Assembly (NCBI GenBank): GCA_022649165.1
Contig: JALCNR010000007.1
Coordinates: forward strand, 62,001 to 126,000
DNA: 64,000 nt
Direction: 5' to 3'
Source of the DNA: Actinomyces sp.
Lineage (GTDB): Bacteria > Actinomycetota > Actinomycetes > Actinomycetales > Actinomycetaceae
Within the stretch, counting starts at the first letter, position 1, and the number at the start of each line of letters is the position of its first letter. The translations under genes and the position numbers were made by a program. The notes under the pieces are model-generated. The model was not told where the DNA came from and did not search any database. It worked only from the letters and a program-made list of their open reading frames with translations. Positions 54,342 through 62,677 of the stretch are shown here, one piece after another.

Positions 54342-55679
54342 TCAGCCGTTCGCCGAGATGTTCTGGGCGGCGGTGGACAGCGCGTCCTGGGCGGAGCTCT
54401 GTCCGGAGAGCACCTCGGACAAGGCCTGGCCGACGTTCTCGATGATGGTGTTCGCGTCGTCTCCGGTGGGCAGGTAGTCGACGTTCCCGGTTGTGAGCTG
54501 CGACATGACGGCGTCCTGGAAGGCGCCGTACTTCTCCTTGTAGGCGTCCCCGGTGAGGACGTCGGCGTTCGTGACGCCCACGGCCTCCACGGTGTCCACG
54601 GCGTTCTCCTGAACGGCCTGGGAGGTCGCCCAGGACATGAACTTCCACGCGGCGTCCTTGTGGGCGCTCTTCGCGTTCATGTACAGCGCGTGGACGTTGA
54701 GGGAGTTGTCCGTGTTGTCGCCCGGTGTCACGCCCTCCGCGTAGGGGATCGGGGCGTAGCCGACCTTGCCGGCCACGGTCGAGGAGGACGAGTCCTCGTT
54801 GTAGGGCCCGTTGGCCGTCGCGTCGATGGTCATCGCTACTTTGCCCTGCGTGAAGGCGATGCGGTTCTGCTCCCAGTCGAAGTTCCCGACGCCGGCCGGA
54901 CCGTAGTCCGTCAGCAGGTCGGCCCAGTACTGAGTGGCCTCCACCGCGGCGTCGGAGTCGATGGCGAGGTTCCCGTCGGCGTCGTAGAAGCTGCCGCCGA
55001 AGCTGCGCAGGATGCCGGCCCACGGGTAGACGGCGTGGATGCCCGCCATGCCCCTCATGGAGATGCCGGCGACCTCGCCCCCGGACTTCTCGGAGATCGT
55101 CTTCGCGTCGGCCATGAGTTCGTCCGTCGTGGTGGGGGCGCCGTCGATGCCGTACTCCTCGAAGAGGTCGGTGCGGTACATCAGCCAGGTGGACTCGCCG
55201 TAGACGGGCAGCCCGAAGACCGCGTCGCCCTCGGTCATCGGGGTGAGATAGGGCTCGTAGAAGTCGTCGAGCGTGCCGAACCGGGTGTCGGAGGAGGCGT
55301 AGGAGCTGAGGTCCTCGACGTAGCCGGAGGAGAAGTAGCCCGGCCCGTAGGTGTTGTCGTTGAAGACGACGTCGTAGGTGCTGGAGCCTTGGGCGAACTC
55401 CTGGAGGATGCGCGAGGACTGATCGGCGTAGGGGACGGTCTCGAGGTTGACCGTGATGCCTGTCTGCTGTTCGAAGTCGGACAGCAGGGACTTGATGTTG
55501 TCGGTGTAGGAGATCTCCTCCATGAGCACCGTGATGGTGTCGCCGGACCCGGAGGACCCGCCCGACGACGAGGCGTCGTCGGATCCGGAGCCGCAGCCGG
55601 TGACGGCCAGCGCGACGACGGCGCAGGAGGCGAGGGCACAGCCCGCGCGCGTCGTGCGCCTGCGGGGAATGGAGTTCAT
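54342..55679 (-). CDS. ABC transporter substrate-binding lipoprotein of the nanE operon
   Basis: 445-aa lipoprotein receptor. A basic N-terminus, hydrophobic core and lipobox VTGC (Cys29 region) are followed by a Ser/Gly linker and a family 1 solute-binding fold (DTITVLMEEISYTDNIKSLL, later FGLPVYGESTWLMYRTDLFEEYGI). The start at 55679 has GAGAGG eight bases upstream. It is first in the operon, preceded by a leader of about 300 bases. Substrate likely an N-acetyl amino sugar. Confidence 0.92.
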   Translation of the reverse strand: MNSIPRRRTTRAGCALASCAVVALAVTGCGSGSDDASSSGGSSGSGDTITVLMEEISYTDNIKSLLSDFEQQTGITVNLETVPYADQSSRILQEFAQGSSTYDVVFNDNTYGPGYFSSGYVEDLSSYASSDTRFGTLDDFYEPYLTPMTEGDAVFGLPVYGESTWLMYRTDLFEEYGIDGAPTTTDELMADAKTISEKSGGEVAGISMRGMAGIHAVYPWAGILRSFGGSFYDADGNLAIDSDAAVEATQYWADLLTDYGPAGVGNFDWEQNRIAFTQGKVAMTIDATANGPYNEDSSSSTVAGKVGYAPIPYAEGVTPGDNTDNSLNVHALYMNAKSAHKDAAWKFMSWATSQAVQENAVDTVEAVGVTNADVLTGDAYKEKYGAFQDAVMSQLTTGNVDYLPTGDDANTIIENVGQALSEVLSGQSSAQDALSTAAQNISANG

Positions 55680-55946
55680 GGCATGAACCTCTCTGATGGC
55701 TGGATAGGGGTGGGAAGCGGTGTGTGACTGTGCGCAGCGAAGGACTGCCGTCGGCGCCGTCGCCGCAGAGATCCCCCCAGGGAGGTTGTATCTCCCTAGG
55801 GTGATTGGCACCGTCAGGATACCTCTCCCCGTACTCCCGCGAGGGCAGATCGCAGCGAGACCCGATCCCGATCGGATCCCGCCCGACCGGCCGCCCGCCG
55901 GAAGCAAGCGACGCCGGGCCGACGGGCTTGACAGTCCGTCGACGAT

Positions 55947-55980
55947 TTCCCTATGGGATCGCTACTTCCCTAGGGTATCG
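55947..55980. promoter_or_regulatory. Tandem operator candidate TTCCCTAnGGG
   Basis: TTCCCTATGGGATCG (55947-55961) and TTCCCTAGGGTATCG (55966-55980) form a direct repeat with a 19-base period. Each is centred on a CCCTA-GGG palindrome. They lie directly downstream of the importer -10, over the expected transcription start. Further copies at 55794-55801 and 56153-56160 suggest one regulator acts on the whole region, most simply the divergent GntR protein. Confidence 0.6.
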
Positions 55981-55988
55981 ACCTCATG

Positions 55989-56017
55989 ATCATAAGACGG
56001 TCACCATCACATCACAA
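55989..56017 (-). promoter_or_regulatory. Promoter of the nanE-type importer operon
   Basis: On the minus strand TTGTGA (56012-56017), a 17-base spacer and TATGAT (55989-55994) make a good promoter. Transcription should start near 55982, at the edge of the tandem repeat. Confidence 0.65.
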
Positions 56018-56203
56018 TATCGCGGTCACATCTTGGTCAAGCTTGATCAAAGCTCCAGAAAGGCCCTCGAGACGCGACCGGGAGGCTGGCTTGCGCCTCT
56101 GTTCCATCTCCCGCGGCACGCCCTCTCAAGCGCATTGAGGAACTACTCTTCACCCTAGAGAAGCAGTGGGGACTCTGACGCATGACGACCGGGAGGATCT
56201 TCG

Positions 56204-56914
56204 GTGAAGAAGTACGACCTCATCGCGAAGGACCTGTCCGCGCTCATCGCGACGAAGAACCCGGGCGACCGCATCCCCAGCGAACAGGAGCTCGTCGCGC
56301 AGTACGCGGTCTCGGCGATGACGATCAGGCGGGCCCTCCAGGTGCTCCTGTCCGCAGGGCGTATCGAGGGCATCCCCGGCAAGGGCACGTTCGTGCGCAC
56401 CCCCACCGTCATGCGCTCCCTGTCGTCAAACTCCTTCACCGAGGCCATGCGCGCGGCCGGCAAGACGGCGTCCAGCAGGCTCGTGAGCGCGTCGATCACC
56501 GCCGCCACGGACCGCGAGCGCGAGGCGCTGGGACTCGCCGAGGACGGCTACGTGATCCGCATCGAGCGCGTCCGGCTGGGCGACGACGTCCCCCTGTGCC
56601 ACGAGATCGCCTCCCTGCCGGCCGAGAGGTTCCCCGGCCTGCTCGGCCAGGATCTGGAGGGCTCGCTCTACGCCCTCCTGCGCCAGCGGTACTCCACGGT
56701 GGTCGCCCGTTCCCGTTTCGAGGTGGAGGCCACGCTGCCCGGCGCCGAGGCCGCCGCGCACCTGTCGATCACTCGGCAGACCCCCTGCCTGCGCACCCTC
56801 AACGACTCGTGGGACGAGGACGGTGCCCCGGTCGAGCACACGATCTCCTTGTACCGCGGGGACTCCTACCACCTCGTCCTCGAGAGCGGCCGCCAACCCG
56901 CGTCCGGCTCCTGA
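56204..56914 (+). CDS. GntR/HutC-family regulator with UTRA domain
   Basis: 236-aa regulator. Winged helix at about residues 5-70 (IPSEQELVAQYAVSAMTIRRAL, GIPGKGTFVRTP) followed by a UTRA ligand domain (EDGYVIRIERVRLGDDVPLCHE, HTISLYRGDSYHLVL). GTG 56204 has GGGAGG seven bases upstream. It diverges from the nanE-type operon and is its probable regulator, responding to an amino-sugar phosphate as NagR/YvoA-type proteins do. Confidence 0.9.
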   Translation: MKKYDLIAKDLSALIATKNPGDRIPSEQELVAQYAVSAMTIRRALQVLLSAGRIEGIPGKGTFVRTPTVMRSLSSNSFTEAMRAAGKTASSRLVSASITAATDREREALGLAEDGYVIRIERVRLGDDVPLCHEIASLPAERFPGLLGQDLEGSLYALLRQRYSTVVARSRFEVEATLPGAEAAAHLSITRQTPCLRTLNDSWDEDGAPVEHTISLYRGDSYHLVLESGRQPASGS

Positions 56915-56965
56915 CCCGGCTGCGCCCGCCGGCGCCCGGCCCGCGCGCCGTGCCACCATGTCCCC

Positions 56966-57428
56966 ATGGACACTCGATTGCTGGAGTACTTCGTCTCCGT
57001 CGCGACCGAGGAGGGCGTCCTCCGGGCCGCCGACGAGCTCTCGACCGCGCAGTCCACGGTGTCTTCCGGCATCCACCGACTCGAACGCGCGCTGGGAACC
57101 GCTCTGTTCGCCACGGTCGGGCGCCGCCTCCAACTCACCGAGGCAGGGAACAACTCCTGCCCGTCGACGTGCTGCCGGGCCATGGCAACCGGAAGCAGCT
57201 GGACGCGTTCCTTCAGAATCAGGGCATCCCCCGGCGGGTGACCACGGAAGTCGCCGCCCTCCCCTCCGTCGCGTCCTACGTCGCCGTCGGATTGGGCATC
57301 GCCGTCATCCCCGATGTCGTGGCGAGCGGCGGTTGCCTCGTCCGCGCTGTCGAACAGGACCTCCCCCATGGACGGTGTCCCTGGTGGTCCGCGAGGGCGG
57401 GATGGACTCGGGCACCGTGGCCAGGTAG
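56966..57428 (+). pseudogene. Decayed LysR-family regulator
   Basis: The first ~62 codons from ATG 56966 encode an intact LysR helix-turn-helix (MDTRLLEYFVSVATEEGVL ... LGTALFATVGRRLQLTEAGN). The frame then shifts near 57151-57158 and skips at least 100 residues of linker and sensor domain, resuming with NRKQLDAFLQNQGIPRRV and VAVGLGIAVIPDVVASG. A second shift near 57366 leads to the last piece TVSLVVREGGMDSGTVAR. Internal deletion plus two frameshifts make a functional protein unlikely. Confidence 0.8.
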
Positions 57429-57494
57429 CGCACCGGGCATCCGGCCGGTTCCCGACCCCATCGCGCGAGGACGCAGCCGGACGCCTCGCACGGA

Positions 57495-57527
57495 CTCAGT
57501 TCCTGTGAGATACTCACTTCTTGTGAG
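57495..57527. promoter_or_regulatory. Tandem CTCA-N7-TGAG operator over the HxlR start
   Basis: CTCAGTTCCTGTGAG (57495-57509) and CTCACTTCTTGTGAG (57513-57527) are 18 bases apart and differ at two positions. Each is an inverted repeat. The second includes the GTG start codon itself, and the -10-like TACTCA (57511-57516) lies six bases before that GTG. Binding would block a leaderless promoter; HxlR autoregulation is the likely use. Confidence 0.65.
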
Positions 57528-57954
57528 TTCAACATCGCGTCCGACCCCGCCCCCGCGCGCCGGCCAGCCCGGCTCCCCCACCGCCTGCGACGCCTTCGTG
57601 GCGGCCATGGACATCGTGGGGCGGCGCTGGAACGGCCGCGTCGTCCAGGCGATGGGCGCCGGCTGCCGCGGATTCTCAGAGATCGCCCGCTACGTCGAGG
57701 GGCTCTCCGACCAGGTCCTCGCCCGACGCCTGAGAGAGCTGGAGAGCGCCGGGCTGATCACCCGCGCCGTGCTCGACGGGCGCCCCCCGGCCGTGCGCTA
57801 CGCGCTCACCGCACAGGGGCGCGCCCTCCTGCCGATCCTCGACGCGCTCACCGAGTGGGGCCATCAGCTGCTCGACCAGAAGGACCGTTCTCCCTCCGCC
57901 TCCCCCGCCCCACCCACTCACACACCGGCACGACGGACGGAGCAGCACCGATGA
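57523..57954 (+). CDS. HxlR-family transcriptional regulator
   Basis: 143-aa MarR-like HxlR regulator. Core CDAFVAAMDIVGRRWNGRVVQ, then winged helix GFSEIARYVEGLSDQVLARRLRELESAGLI and TAQGRALLPILDAL. GTG 57523 is preferred because of the leaderless spacing; the first ~15 residues are unconserved. The stop overlaps the next gene as ATGA. It probably senses redox-active or electrophilic compounds and controls the flavin enzymes downstream. Confidence 0.88.
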   Translation: MSSTSRPTPPPRAGQPGSPTACDAFVAAMDIVGRRWNGRVVQAMGAGCRGFSEIARYVEGLSDQVLARRLRELESAGLITRAVLDGRPPAVRYALTAQGRALLPILDALTEWGHQLLDQKDRSPSASPAPPTHTPARRTEQHR

Positions 57955-59027
57955 TCGAGATCGGGATCCTCACCTTCGGCGAGGTCACCACGGACCCCGC
58001 CACCGGACGGGCGGCCGACCCCCACCGCCGCATCCTCGACACCCTGGAGCAGGCCCGCGTCGCCGACCAGGCCGGGCTGGACGTCTTCGGGATCGGCGAG
58101 CACCACCGCGGCGACTTCGTCGCCTCCTCGCCGCAGACACTGCTCGCCGCCGCGGCCGCCGCGACGACGCGCATCCGGCTCACCAGCGCCGCCACGGTCC
58201 TCTCCAGCGACGACCCCGTACGGGTCTACGAGCAGTTCTCCACCCTCGACCACATCTCCGAGGGGCGCGCCGAGATCATGGCCGGACGCGGCTCCTACAC
58301 GGAGTCCTTCCCGCTGTTCGGGTACTCCCTCGACGACTACGAGGTCCTCTTCGAGGAGAAGCTGGACCTCCTGCTGCGCCTCCGCTCCGAGAACCCGATC
58401 ACATGGTCAGGATCCACCCGTCCCCCGCTGGAGAACGCGGAGATCTCCCCGCGGGCCCTCCAGGACCCGCTGCCCGTGTGGCGGGCGGCGGGCGGCTCCC
58501 CGGCCTCGGCGGTGCGAGCCGGGCGATCCGGGATCCCCATGATCATCGGTTTCCTCATGGGTCCCCTGAGAGCGCACGAGGCGATGACGACCTATTACCG
58601 CGCGGCCGCTGAGCAGGCGGGGATCCCGGCCCCCCTCCTGCGCGTGGGGGCCTCGGTCCACGGATTCGTCGGGCGCACCAGCCAGGAGGCGCGGGAGACG
58701 ATGTACCCGTACTTCTCGCGCGGCATGCGCGAGAACAACCACCAGCGCGGCGTCGGCTTCGACATCCCCCGCGCCACCTTCGACGCCCAGGCGGGGCCCG
58801 GCGGCATGCCCGTGGTCGGCTCCCCCCAGGAGGTCGTCGACAAGACGATGGCCTACCACCGGGTCTACGGGATCGACCGCGTCCTCTTCCAGATGGGCTT
58901 CGGCGGGGTGCCCCAGCGCGATCACCTCGACGCCATCGAGCTGCTGGCCACCGAGGTCGCCCCCGTGCTGCGCCGCGAGCTCGGCGGCGCCCCGGCGGCG
59001 CCCGGCCACGGGGGCGAGAACCGATGA
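57951..59027 (+). CDS. LLM-class FMN-dependent monooxygenase (CE1758-like)
   Basis: 358-aa bacterial-luciferase-like TIM barrel. Features are GLDVFGIGEHHRGDFVASSP, LTSAATVLSSDDPVRVYEQF and ISEGRAEIMAGRGSYTESFP. The sequence and pairing with a small FMN reductase recall the CE1758/CE1759 pair of corynebacteria (family recalled, not searched). Uses FMNH2 from the partner to oxidise an unknown organic substrate. ATGA overlaps link it to both neighbours. Confidence 0.88.
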   Translation: MIEIGILTFGEVTTDPATGRAADPHRRILDTLEQARVADQAGLDVFGIGEHHRGDFVASSPQTLLAAAAAATTRIRLTSAATVLSSDDPVRVYEQFSTLDHISEGRAEIMAGRGSYTESFPLFGYSLDDYEVLFEEKLDLLLRLRSENPITWSGSTRPPLENAEISPRALQDPLPVWRAAGGSPASAVRAGRSGIPMIIGFLMGPLRAHEAMTTYYRAAAEQAGIPAPLLRVGASVHGFVGRTSQEARETMYPYFSRGMRENNHQRGVGFDIPRATFDAQAGPGGMPVVGSPQEVVDKTMAYHRVYGIDRVLFQMGFGGVPQRDHLDAIELLATEVAPVLRRELGGAPAAPGHGGENR

Positions 59028-59575
59028 GCCCGGCGTCGCTGCGGGTCGTCCTGCTCAACGGGTCGCCCTCTCAGGACTCGAAGTCGGCGGCGCTGGGGCA
59101 GGCCGTGGTCGACGACGTCTCCGAGCGCTGGCCGATCGTCCCCACCCGCGTCGACGTCTACCGGATCGGGACCGACCTCACGTCGGCGACGACCCGCGAC
59201 GAGGCCGGCGCCGGGGCCCTGCGCGCGCTGGAGGCGGTCGAGGCCGCCGACCTGCTGATCGTGGCGACCCCGGTGTTCCGCGGCTCCTATCCCGGGATCT
59301 TCAAGCACTTCGCCGACCTGCTCGACCAGTACGGCGTGGCCGGCACGCCGACGCTGCTGACGGCCACGGGCGGGTCGGAGCGGCACTCTCTGGTCATCGA
59401 CCACGAACTGCGCCCGCTCTTCGCCTTCCTCCAAGCCTTCGTGGCGCCTTCGGGCATCTACCTGTCCTCGGACGCCTTCGACGGCACGACGATCCTCGAT
59501 CCCCGTGCCCGCACGCGCATCCACGTGGCCGTCGACGACCTCGTCCCCCTCCTGGAGCGCCGGCTCCGGGCGTGA
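59024..59575 (+). CDS. NAD(P)H-dependent FMN reductase (CE1759-like)
   Basis: 183-aa flavodoxin-like reductase. FMN-binding LLNGSPSQDSKSAAL at the N-terminus and ATPVFRGSYPGIFKHFADLLD in the centre. It starts with ATGA inside the end of the monooxygenase gene and supplies it with reduced flavin. The gene converges on ilvE with an 18-base gap. Confidence 0.9.
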   Translation: MSPASLRVVLLNGSPSQDSKSAALGQAVVDDVSERWPIVPTRVDVYRIGTDLTSATTRDEAGAGALRALEAVEAADLLIVATPVFRGSYPGIFKHFADLLDQYGVAGTPTLLTATGGSERHSLVIDHELRPLFAFLQAFVAPSGIYLSSDAFDGTTILDPRARTRIHVAVDDLVPLLERRLRA

Positions 59576-59593
59576 GGGAGACGGGCCGGCCGC

Positions 59594-60742
59594 TCAGCAG
59601 ATCCGGTAGGTCCATCCATAGGGGTCCTCGACGCGGCCCATCTGGATGTCGACCAGGTCCTGGTAGGCCTTCGAGGTGACGGGCCCCACCGGGATCGTCA
59701 CCTCGAAGCCGTCGCCGGCCAGGCGGCCGATGGGGGTGACCACGGCGGCGGTCCCGCAGGCGAAGATCTCGGAGACAGCGCCCGACTCGACGCCGGAGAC
59801 GACCTCGGAGAGCGCGATCCGCTCCTCACGCACCTCCGTCCCCTGCTCACGCAGCATCCGCAGCAGCGCCGACCTCGTCCCCCCCTCCAGGATCACCCCG
59901 GTCAGGGACGGCGTGCGGACCGTGCCGTCGGCCATGACGATGAACATGTTCATGCCGCCGAGCTCCTCGAGGTACTTCTCCTCGTAGGTGTCCAGGAAGC
60001 AGACCTGGGAGAAACCGCGCCCGGCGGCCTCCTGCTGGGGCAGCAGAGAGGCGGCGTAGTTCCCGCCGGCTTTGGCGGAACCGGTCCCGCCGGGGCCCGC
60101 GCGGTGGTAGCCCTTGGCCACCCAGATGGACACGGGCTGGAAGCCGCCCGTGAAGTAGGGACCCGACGGGGAGCCGATGACGTAGTAGTCGATCTGGTGG
60201 GCCGGGTGAACGCCCAGGAACTGCTCGGAGGCGAACATGAAGGGCCGGAGGTACAGCGACGAGCCCTCCCTGCCCGGGACCCACCGCTCGTCGGCGCGCA
60301 CGTAGTCGACCAGCGACGCGATGAAGTCCTCGCGCTCGACCTGGGGCAGGGCGAGCCGCTGCGCGGAGTGGTTGATGCGCGCCGCGTTGTACCCGGGCCG
60401 GAAGGTCCACACCGATCCGTCGGCATGGCGATAGGCCTTGATCCCCTCGAACACGGACTGCGAGTAGTGGAGGACGGCCGCGCCCGGCGTGAGCTCGAGC
60501 GGCCCGAAGGGGATGACCCCGCGGTCATGCCAGCCCTGGTCGGGCGTCCAGCGCATGTGCGCCATGTGGTCCGTGAAGTCCTTGCCGAAATCGAGGGCGT
60601 CCATGATGCGCCCGTACTCGGCCTCGTCTGCGGGACGGGGGTTCGGGGTCAGAGGGAAACGTCCGGCTACGGCGTCGGCCCCCGGGATGACCTGATCAGC
60701 GAGCGTCTCAAGCGCGGTCGGGACATGTGTCTGGGGTGCCAT
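59594..60742 (-). CDS. ilvE: Branched-chain-amino-acid aminotransferase
   Basis: 382-aa PLP enzyme (fold type IV) for the last step of valine, leucine and isoleucine synthesis. PLP lysine Lys224 in GSAKAGGNYAASLL. Other marks are LHYSQSVFEGIKAYR, LYLRPFMFASE and EIFACGTAAVVTPIG. Length fits the actinobacterial class. GAGGAGGAA fixes ATG 60742. It stands as a single gene, divergent from a hydroxyacid dehydrogenase. Confidence 0.95.
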   Translation of the reverse strand: MAPQTHVPTALETLADQVIPGADAVAGRFPLTPNPRPADEAEYGRIMDALDFGKDFTDHMAHMRWTPDQGWHDRGVIPFGPLELTPGAAVLHYSQSVFEGIKAYRHADGSVWTFRPGYNAARINHSAQRLALPQVEREDFIASLVDYVRADERWVPGREGSSLYLRPFMFASEQFLGVHPAHQIDYYVIGSPSGPYFTGGFQPVSIWVAKGYHRAGPGGTGSAKAGGNYAASLLPQQEAAGRGFSQVCFLDTYEEKYLEELGGMNMFIVMADGTVRTPSLTGVILEGGTRSALLRMLREQGTEVREERIALSEVVSGVESGAVSEIFACGTAAVVTPIGRLAGDGFEVTIPVGPVTSKAYQDLVDIQMGRVEDPYGWTYRIC

Positions 60743-60897
60743 GGGATTCCTCCTCGGTGAGCGGTGACGCACTCAGCGTAGCGAGGGGCAGGCGCCCCAC
60801 GGCGCGGCGACCGTCATGTGGCCGCGCCGCCTCTCTCCCCCCTCCGTTTCCGGATCTCATCGCAGGAACATCACCGATGGAGAGGCCGCCACGCGGA

Positions 60898-60903
60898 TAG
60901 CGT
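60898..60903 (+). promoter_or_regulatory. -10 hexamer of a possible leaderless transcript
   Basis: TAGCGT lies six bases before GTG 60910, with no ribosome site. GTG 60904 directly after the hexamer is less likely as the start. Confidence 0.3.
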
Positions 60904-60909
60904 GTGTCC

Positions 60910-61869
60910 GTGGCAGACGTCGTGTGGATTCCGGATCCGGTGATCGCGAGCGGCCTGGCCGATCTCGCAGGATTCGCCGTCGTGGAGGATGACAGGTTCT
61001 GCGACATCGCTTCGCAGGTGCGCGCGATCATCAGCCGAAGGACACCTATCACCGCGGAGATGATGGATGCCGCGCCGAATCTACAGGTCATCGCCGCGCA
61101 CGGTGTCGGCACCGACTACATCGATGTCGAGGCGGCGACGCATAGGGGGATCTGGGTGACGAACACGCCGGGGATGAACGCCGACTCGGTCGCCGAACTG
61201 GCTCTCGCCTATATCGTCCTCGCTCTGCGTCATGTCCCCCGCTCTGCCAGGGACGCTCTCCCCGGGCGCGTCCCCATGGGGAAGACACTGGCGGAGTCCA
61301 CTGTCGCCCTCCTCGGGGCCGGGTCGATCGGGCAACGGCTCGCCAGATCACTGCGCCTCCTGGGCTGCAGGAACGTGGTCTTCGCGTACCCTGAGGAGAC
61401 GGACACCCCGCGAGTACACCGCCTCCGGCGCACGAGCGCGATCCTTGGCGCCGGAGTCCTTCCACTCCGGCACGCCTGCGCATCGTGTGACGTGCTCTCT
61501 GTGCACCTGCCGTTGACTCCACAGACCAAGGGTCTTATCGACGCATCGGTGCTGAGGGCGATGAAGCCCGGAGCCGCAGTCGTCAACACCGCGCGCGGTG
61601 GAGTCCTCGACGAGGACGCGCTGGCTGACGCCCTTGAGACGGGGAGCATCTCCGAAGCCGTCCTCGACTGCACAGTCGTCGAGCCTCTACCACCCGAGCA
61701 CCGGCTCCGCCGGTTGTCCGGCGTTCTTGTGACCCCCCACATCGCGGCGCAGACGAGCGCATCTCTGCGCGAAGTCATGGGCAGCTGCGCGAAAGCGGTA
61801 GTGGCGGTGTGCCGGTACGGCGAGACACCGCTCCACCCGGTCAACACCCTTCCTCCCATATCCACGTGA
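60910..61869 (+). CDS. D-isomer-specific 2-hydroxyacid dehydrogenase
   Basis: 319-aa NAD-dependent dehydrogenase. HGVGTDYIDVEAA with the catalytic Arg position occupied by the His-Gly-Val stretch, NAD motif LLGAGSIGQRLARSL, NTARGGVLDEDAL, Glu in VVEPLPPEHRL and His in TPHIAAQT. Only about 30% like its relative at 38921 by eye. The 22-base gap to the convergent GntR gene and the aspartate dehydrogenase nearby suggest a joint pathway, perhaps for a 2-oxo or 2-hydroxy acid derived from an amino acid. Confidence 0.87.
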   Translation: MADVVWIPDPVIASGLADLAGFAVVEDDRFCDIASQVRAIISRRTPITAEMMDAAPNLQVIAAHGVGTDYIDVEAATHRGIWVTNTPGMNADSVAELALAYIVLALRHVPRSARDALPGRVPMGKTLAESTVALLGAGSIGQRLARSLRLLGCRNVVFAYPEETDTPRVHRLRRTSAILGAGVLPLRHACASCDVLSVHLPLTPQTKGLIDASVLRAMKPGAAVVNTARGGVLDEDALADALETGSISEAVLDCTVVEPLPPEHRLRRLSGVLVTPHIAAQTSASLREVMGSCAKAVVAVCRYGETPLHPVNTLPPIST

Positions 61870-61891
61870 GCCCCGCCCAAGTGAGCGGTGT

Positions 61892-62557
61892 TCACTCCTG
61901 GAAGGACTCCACGTCCCCCTCCAGCTCCCTCATGCCGCCGGTGATGTGTTCCTTGGCGCGGCGACCGGAAAGCTGGCGGTCCCCGGACTTCATCGCCTCC
62001 CAGATTCCGACGTGTTCCTCGAAGGAGCACTGACGGCGGGCGACGTCTTGCTGGTAGGCCCGGATGTAACGCTCGGCGAGAAGAGAGAGCGTCTCCTCTG
62101 CCTGCGCGGTGCGCGGCAGGCCCGAGAGGTGATGGAGGAGCAGGTGGAACTCGCGGTCCACCGCTCTGTACTCCGCCGCATTTCCCTTCTGGAGGATGTC
62201 GTGCTGTCTGTCGAGTATCTCCGCCAACTCGCGGAGGTCGGCATCGGTAGCCCGGTCGCAGGCCGAGCTCACAAGCAACTCGTCCAGCACGGCGCGGCCT
62301 TGGTAGACATCGACCATCTCGGCATGGTCGAGTTTCGCGACGGACCACTGTCTGTGGGGATGGTCGACCACAAGGCCTTCGGCGATGAGGCGCGCGAGCC
62401 CCTGGCGCAGAGGTACGCGGCTGATCCCCAAGTCACTGGCCAGGGCTTCCTGGTCAATCGTCTCCCCCACTGGGAGACGGCCGTCGAAGATCATCTCGCG
62501 GACCTCCTGGTAGGCCCAGTCCTGCTTGCGAAGCAGCGGTGCGACGACTCCTTGCAT
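61892..62557 (-). CDS. GntR/FadR-family regulator with FCD domain
   Basis: 221-aa regulator. Winged helix GETIDQEALASDLGISRVPLR, then an all-helical FCD sensor with metal-binding acidic/His pattern (DREFHLLLHHLSGLPR, later CSFEEHVGIWEAMKSGD). The ATG at 62557 follows GAGGGGG. It lies downstream of the aspartate dehydrogenase on the same strand, with an ATACAGTAT site in the 120-base gap. Confidence 0.9.
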   Translation of the reverse strand: MQGVVAPLLRKQDWAYQEVREMIFDGRLPVGETIDQEALASDLGISRVPLRQGLARLIAEGLVVDHPHRQWSVAKLDHAEMVDVYQGRAVLDELLVSSACDRATDADLRELAEILDRQHDILQKGNAAEYRAVDREFHLLLHHLSGLPRTAQAEETLSLLAERYIRAYQQDVARRQCSFEEHVGIWEAMKSGDRQLSGRRAKEHITGGMRELEGDVESFQE

Positions 62558-62615
62558 GCGTCCCCCTCGTGTCCCCCCGTATCGTTCAGGGGAATCGCTG
62601 ACAGCGTAGCTGAAA

Positions 62616-62624
62616 ATACAGTAT
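62616..62624. promoter_or_regulatory. ATACAGTAT operator candidate for the GntR/FCD regulator
   Basis: A perfect 4-base inverted repeat ATAC-A-GTAT lies 59 bases before the GntR start in an AT-rich patch. FCD regulators often bind similar short palindromes. Only one copy was seen. Confidence 0.4.
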
Positions 62625-62677
62625 CCAATGCTTGATTCAGAGGAGGACTGCACCTCCCGATGCGGCAGGGCCCCGTC

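Larger units (their letters stand above)
55680..56203. other. 524-base divergent regulatory region
   Basis: Space between the importer operon (minus) and the GntR gene (plus). It holds the importer promoter (55989-56017), a tandem repeat at 55947-55980, another CCCTAGGG at 55794-55801 and CCCTAGAG at 56153-56160 near the GntR start. No protein-coding frame is convincing. A TTGACA (55928-55933) on the plus strand has only a poor -10 partner. Confidence 0.55.
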
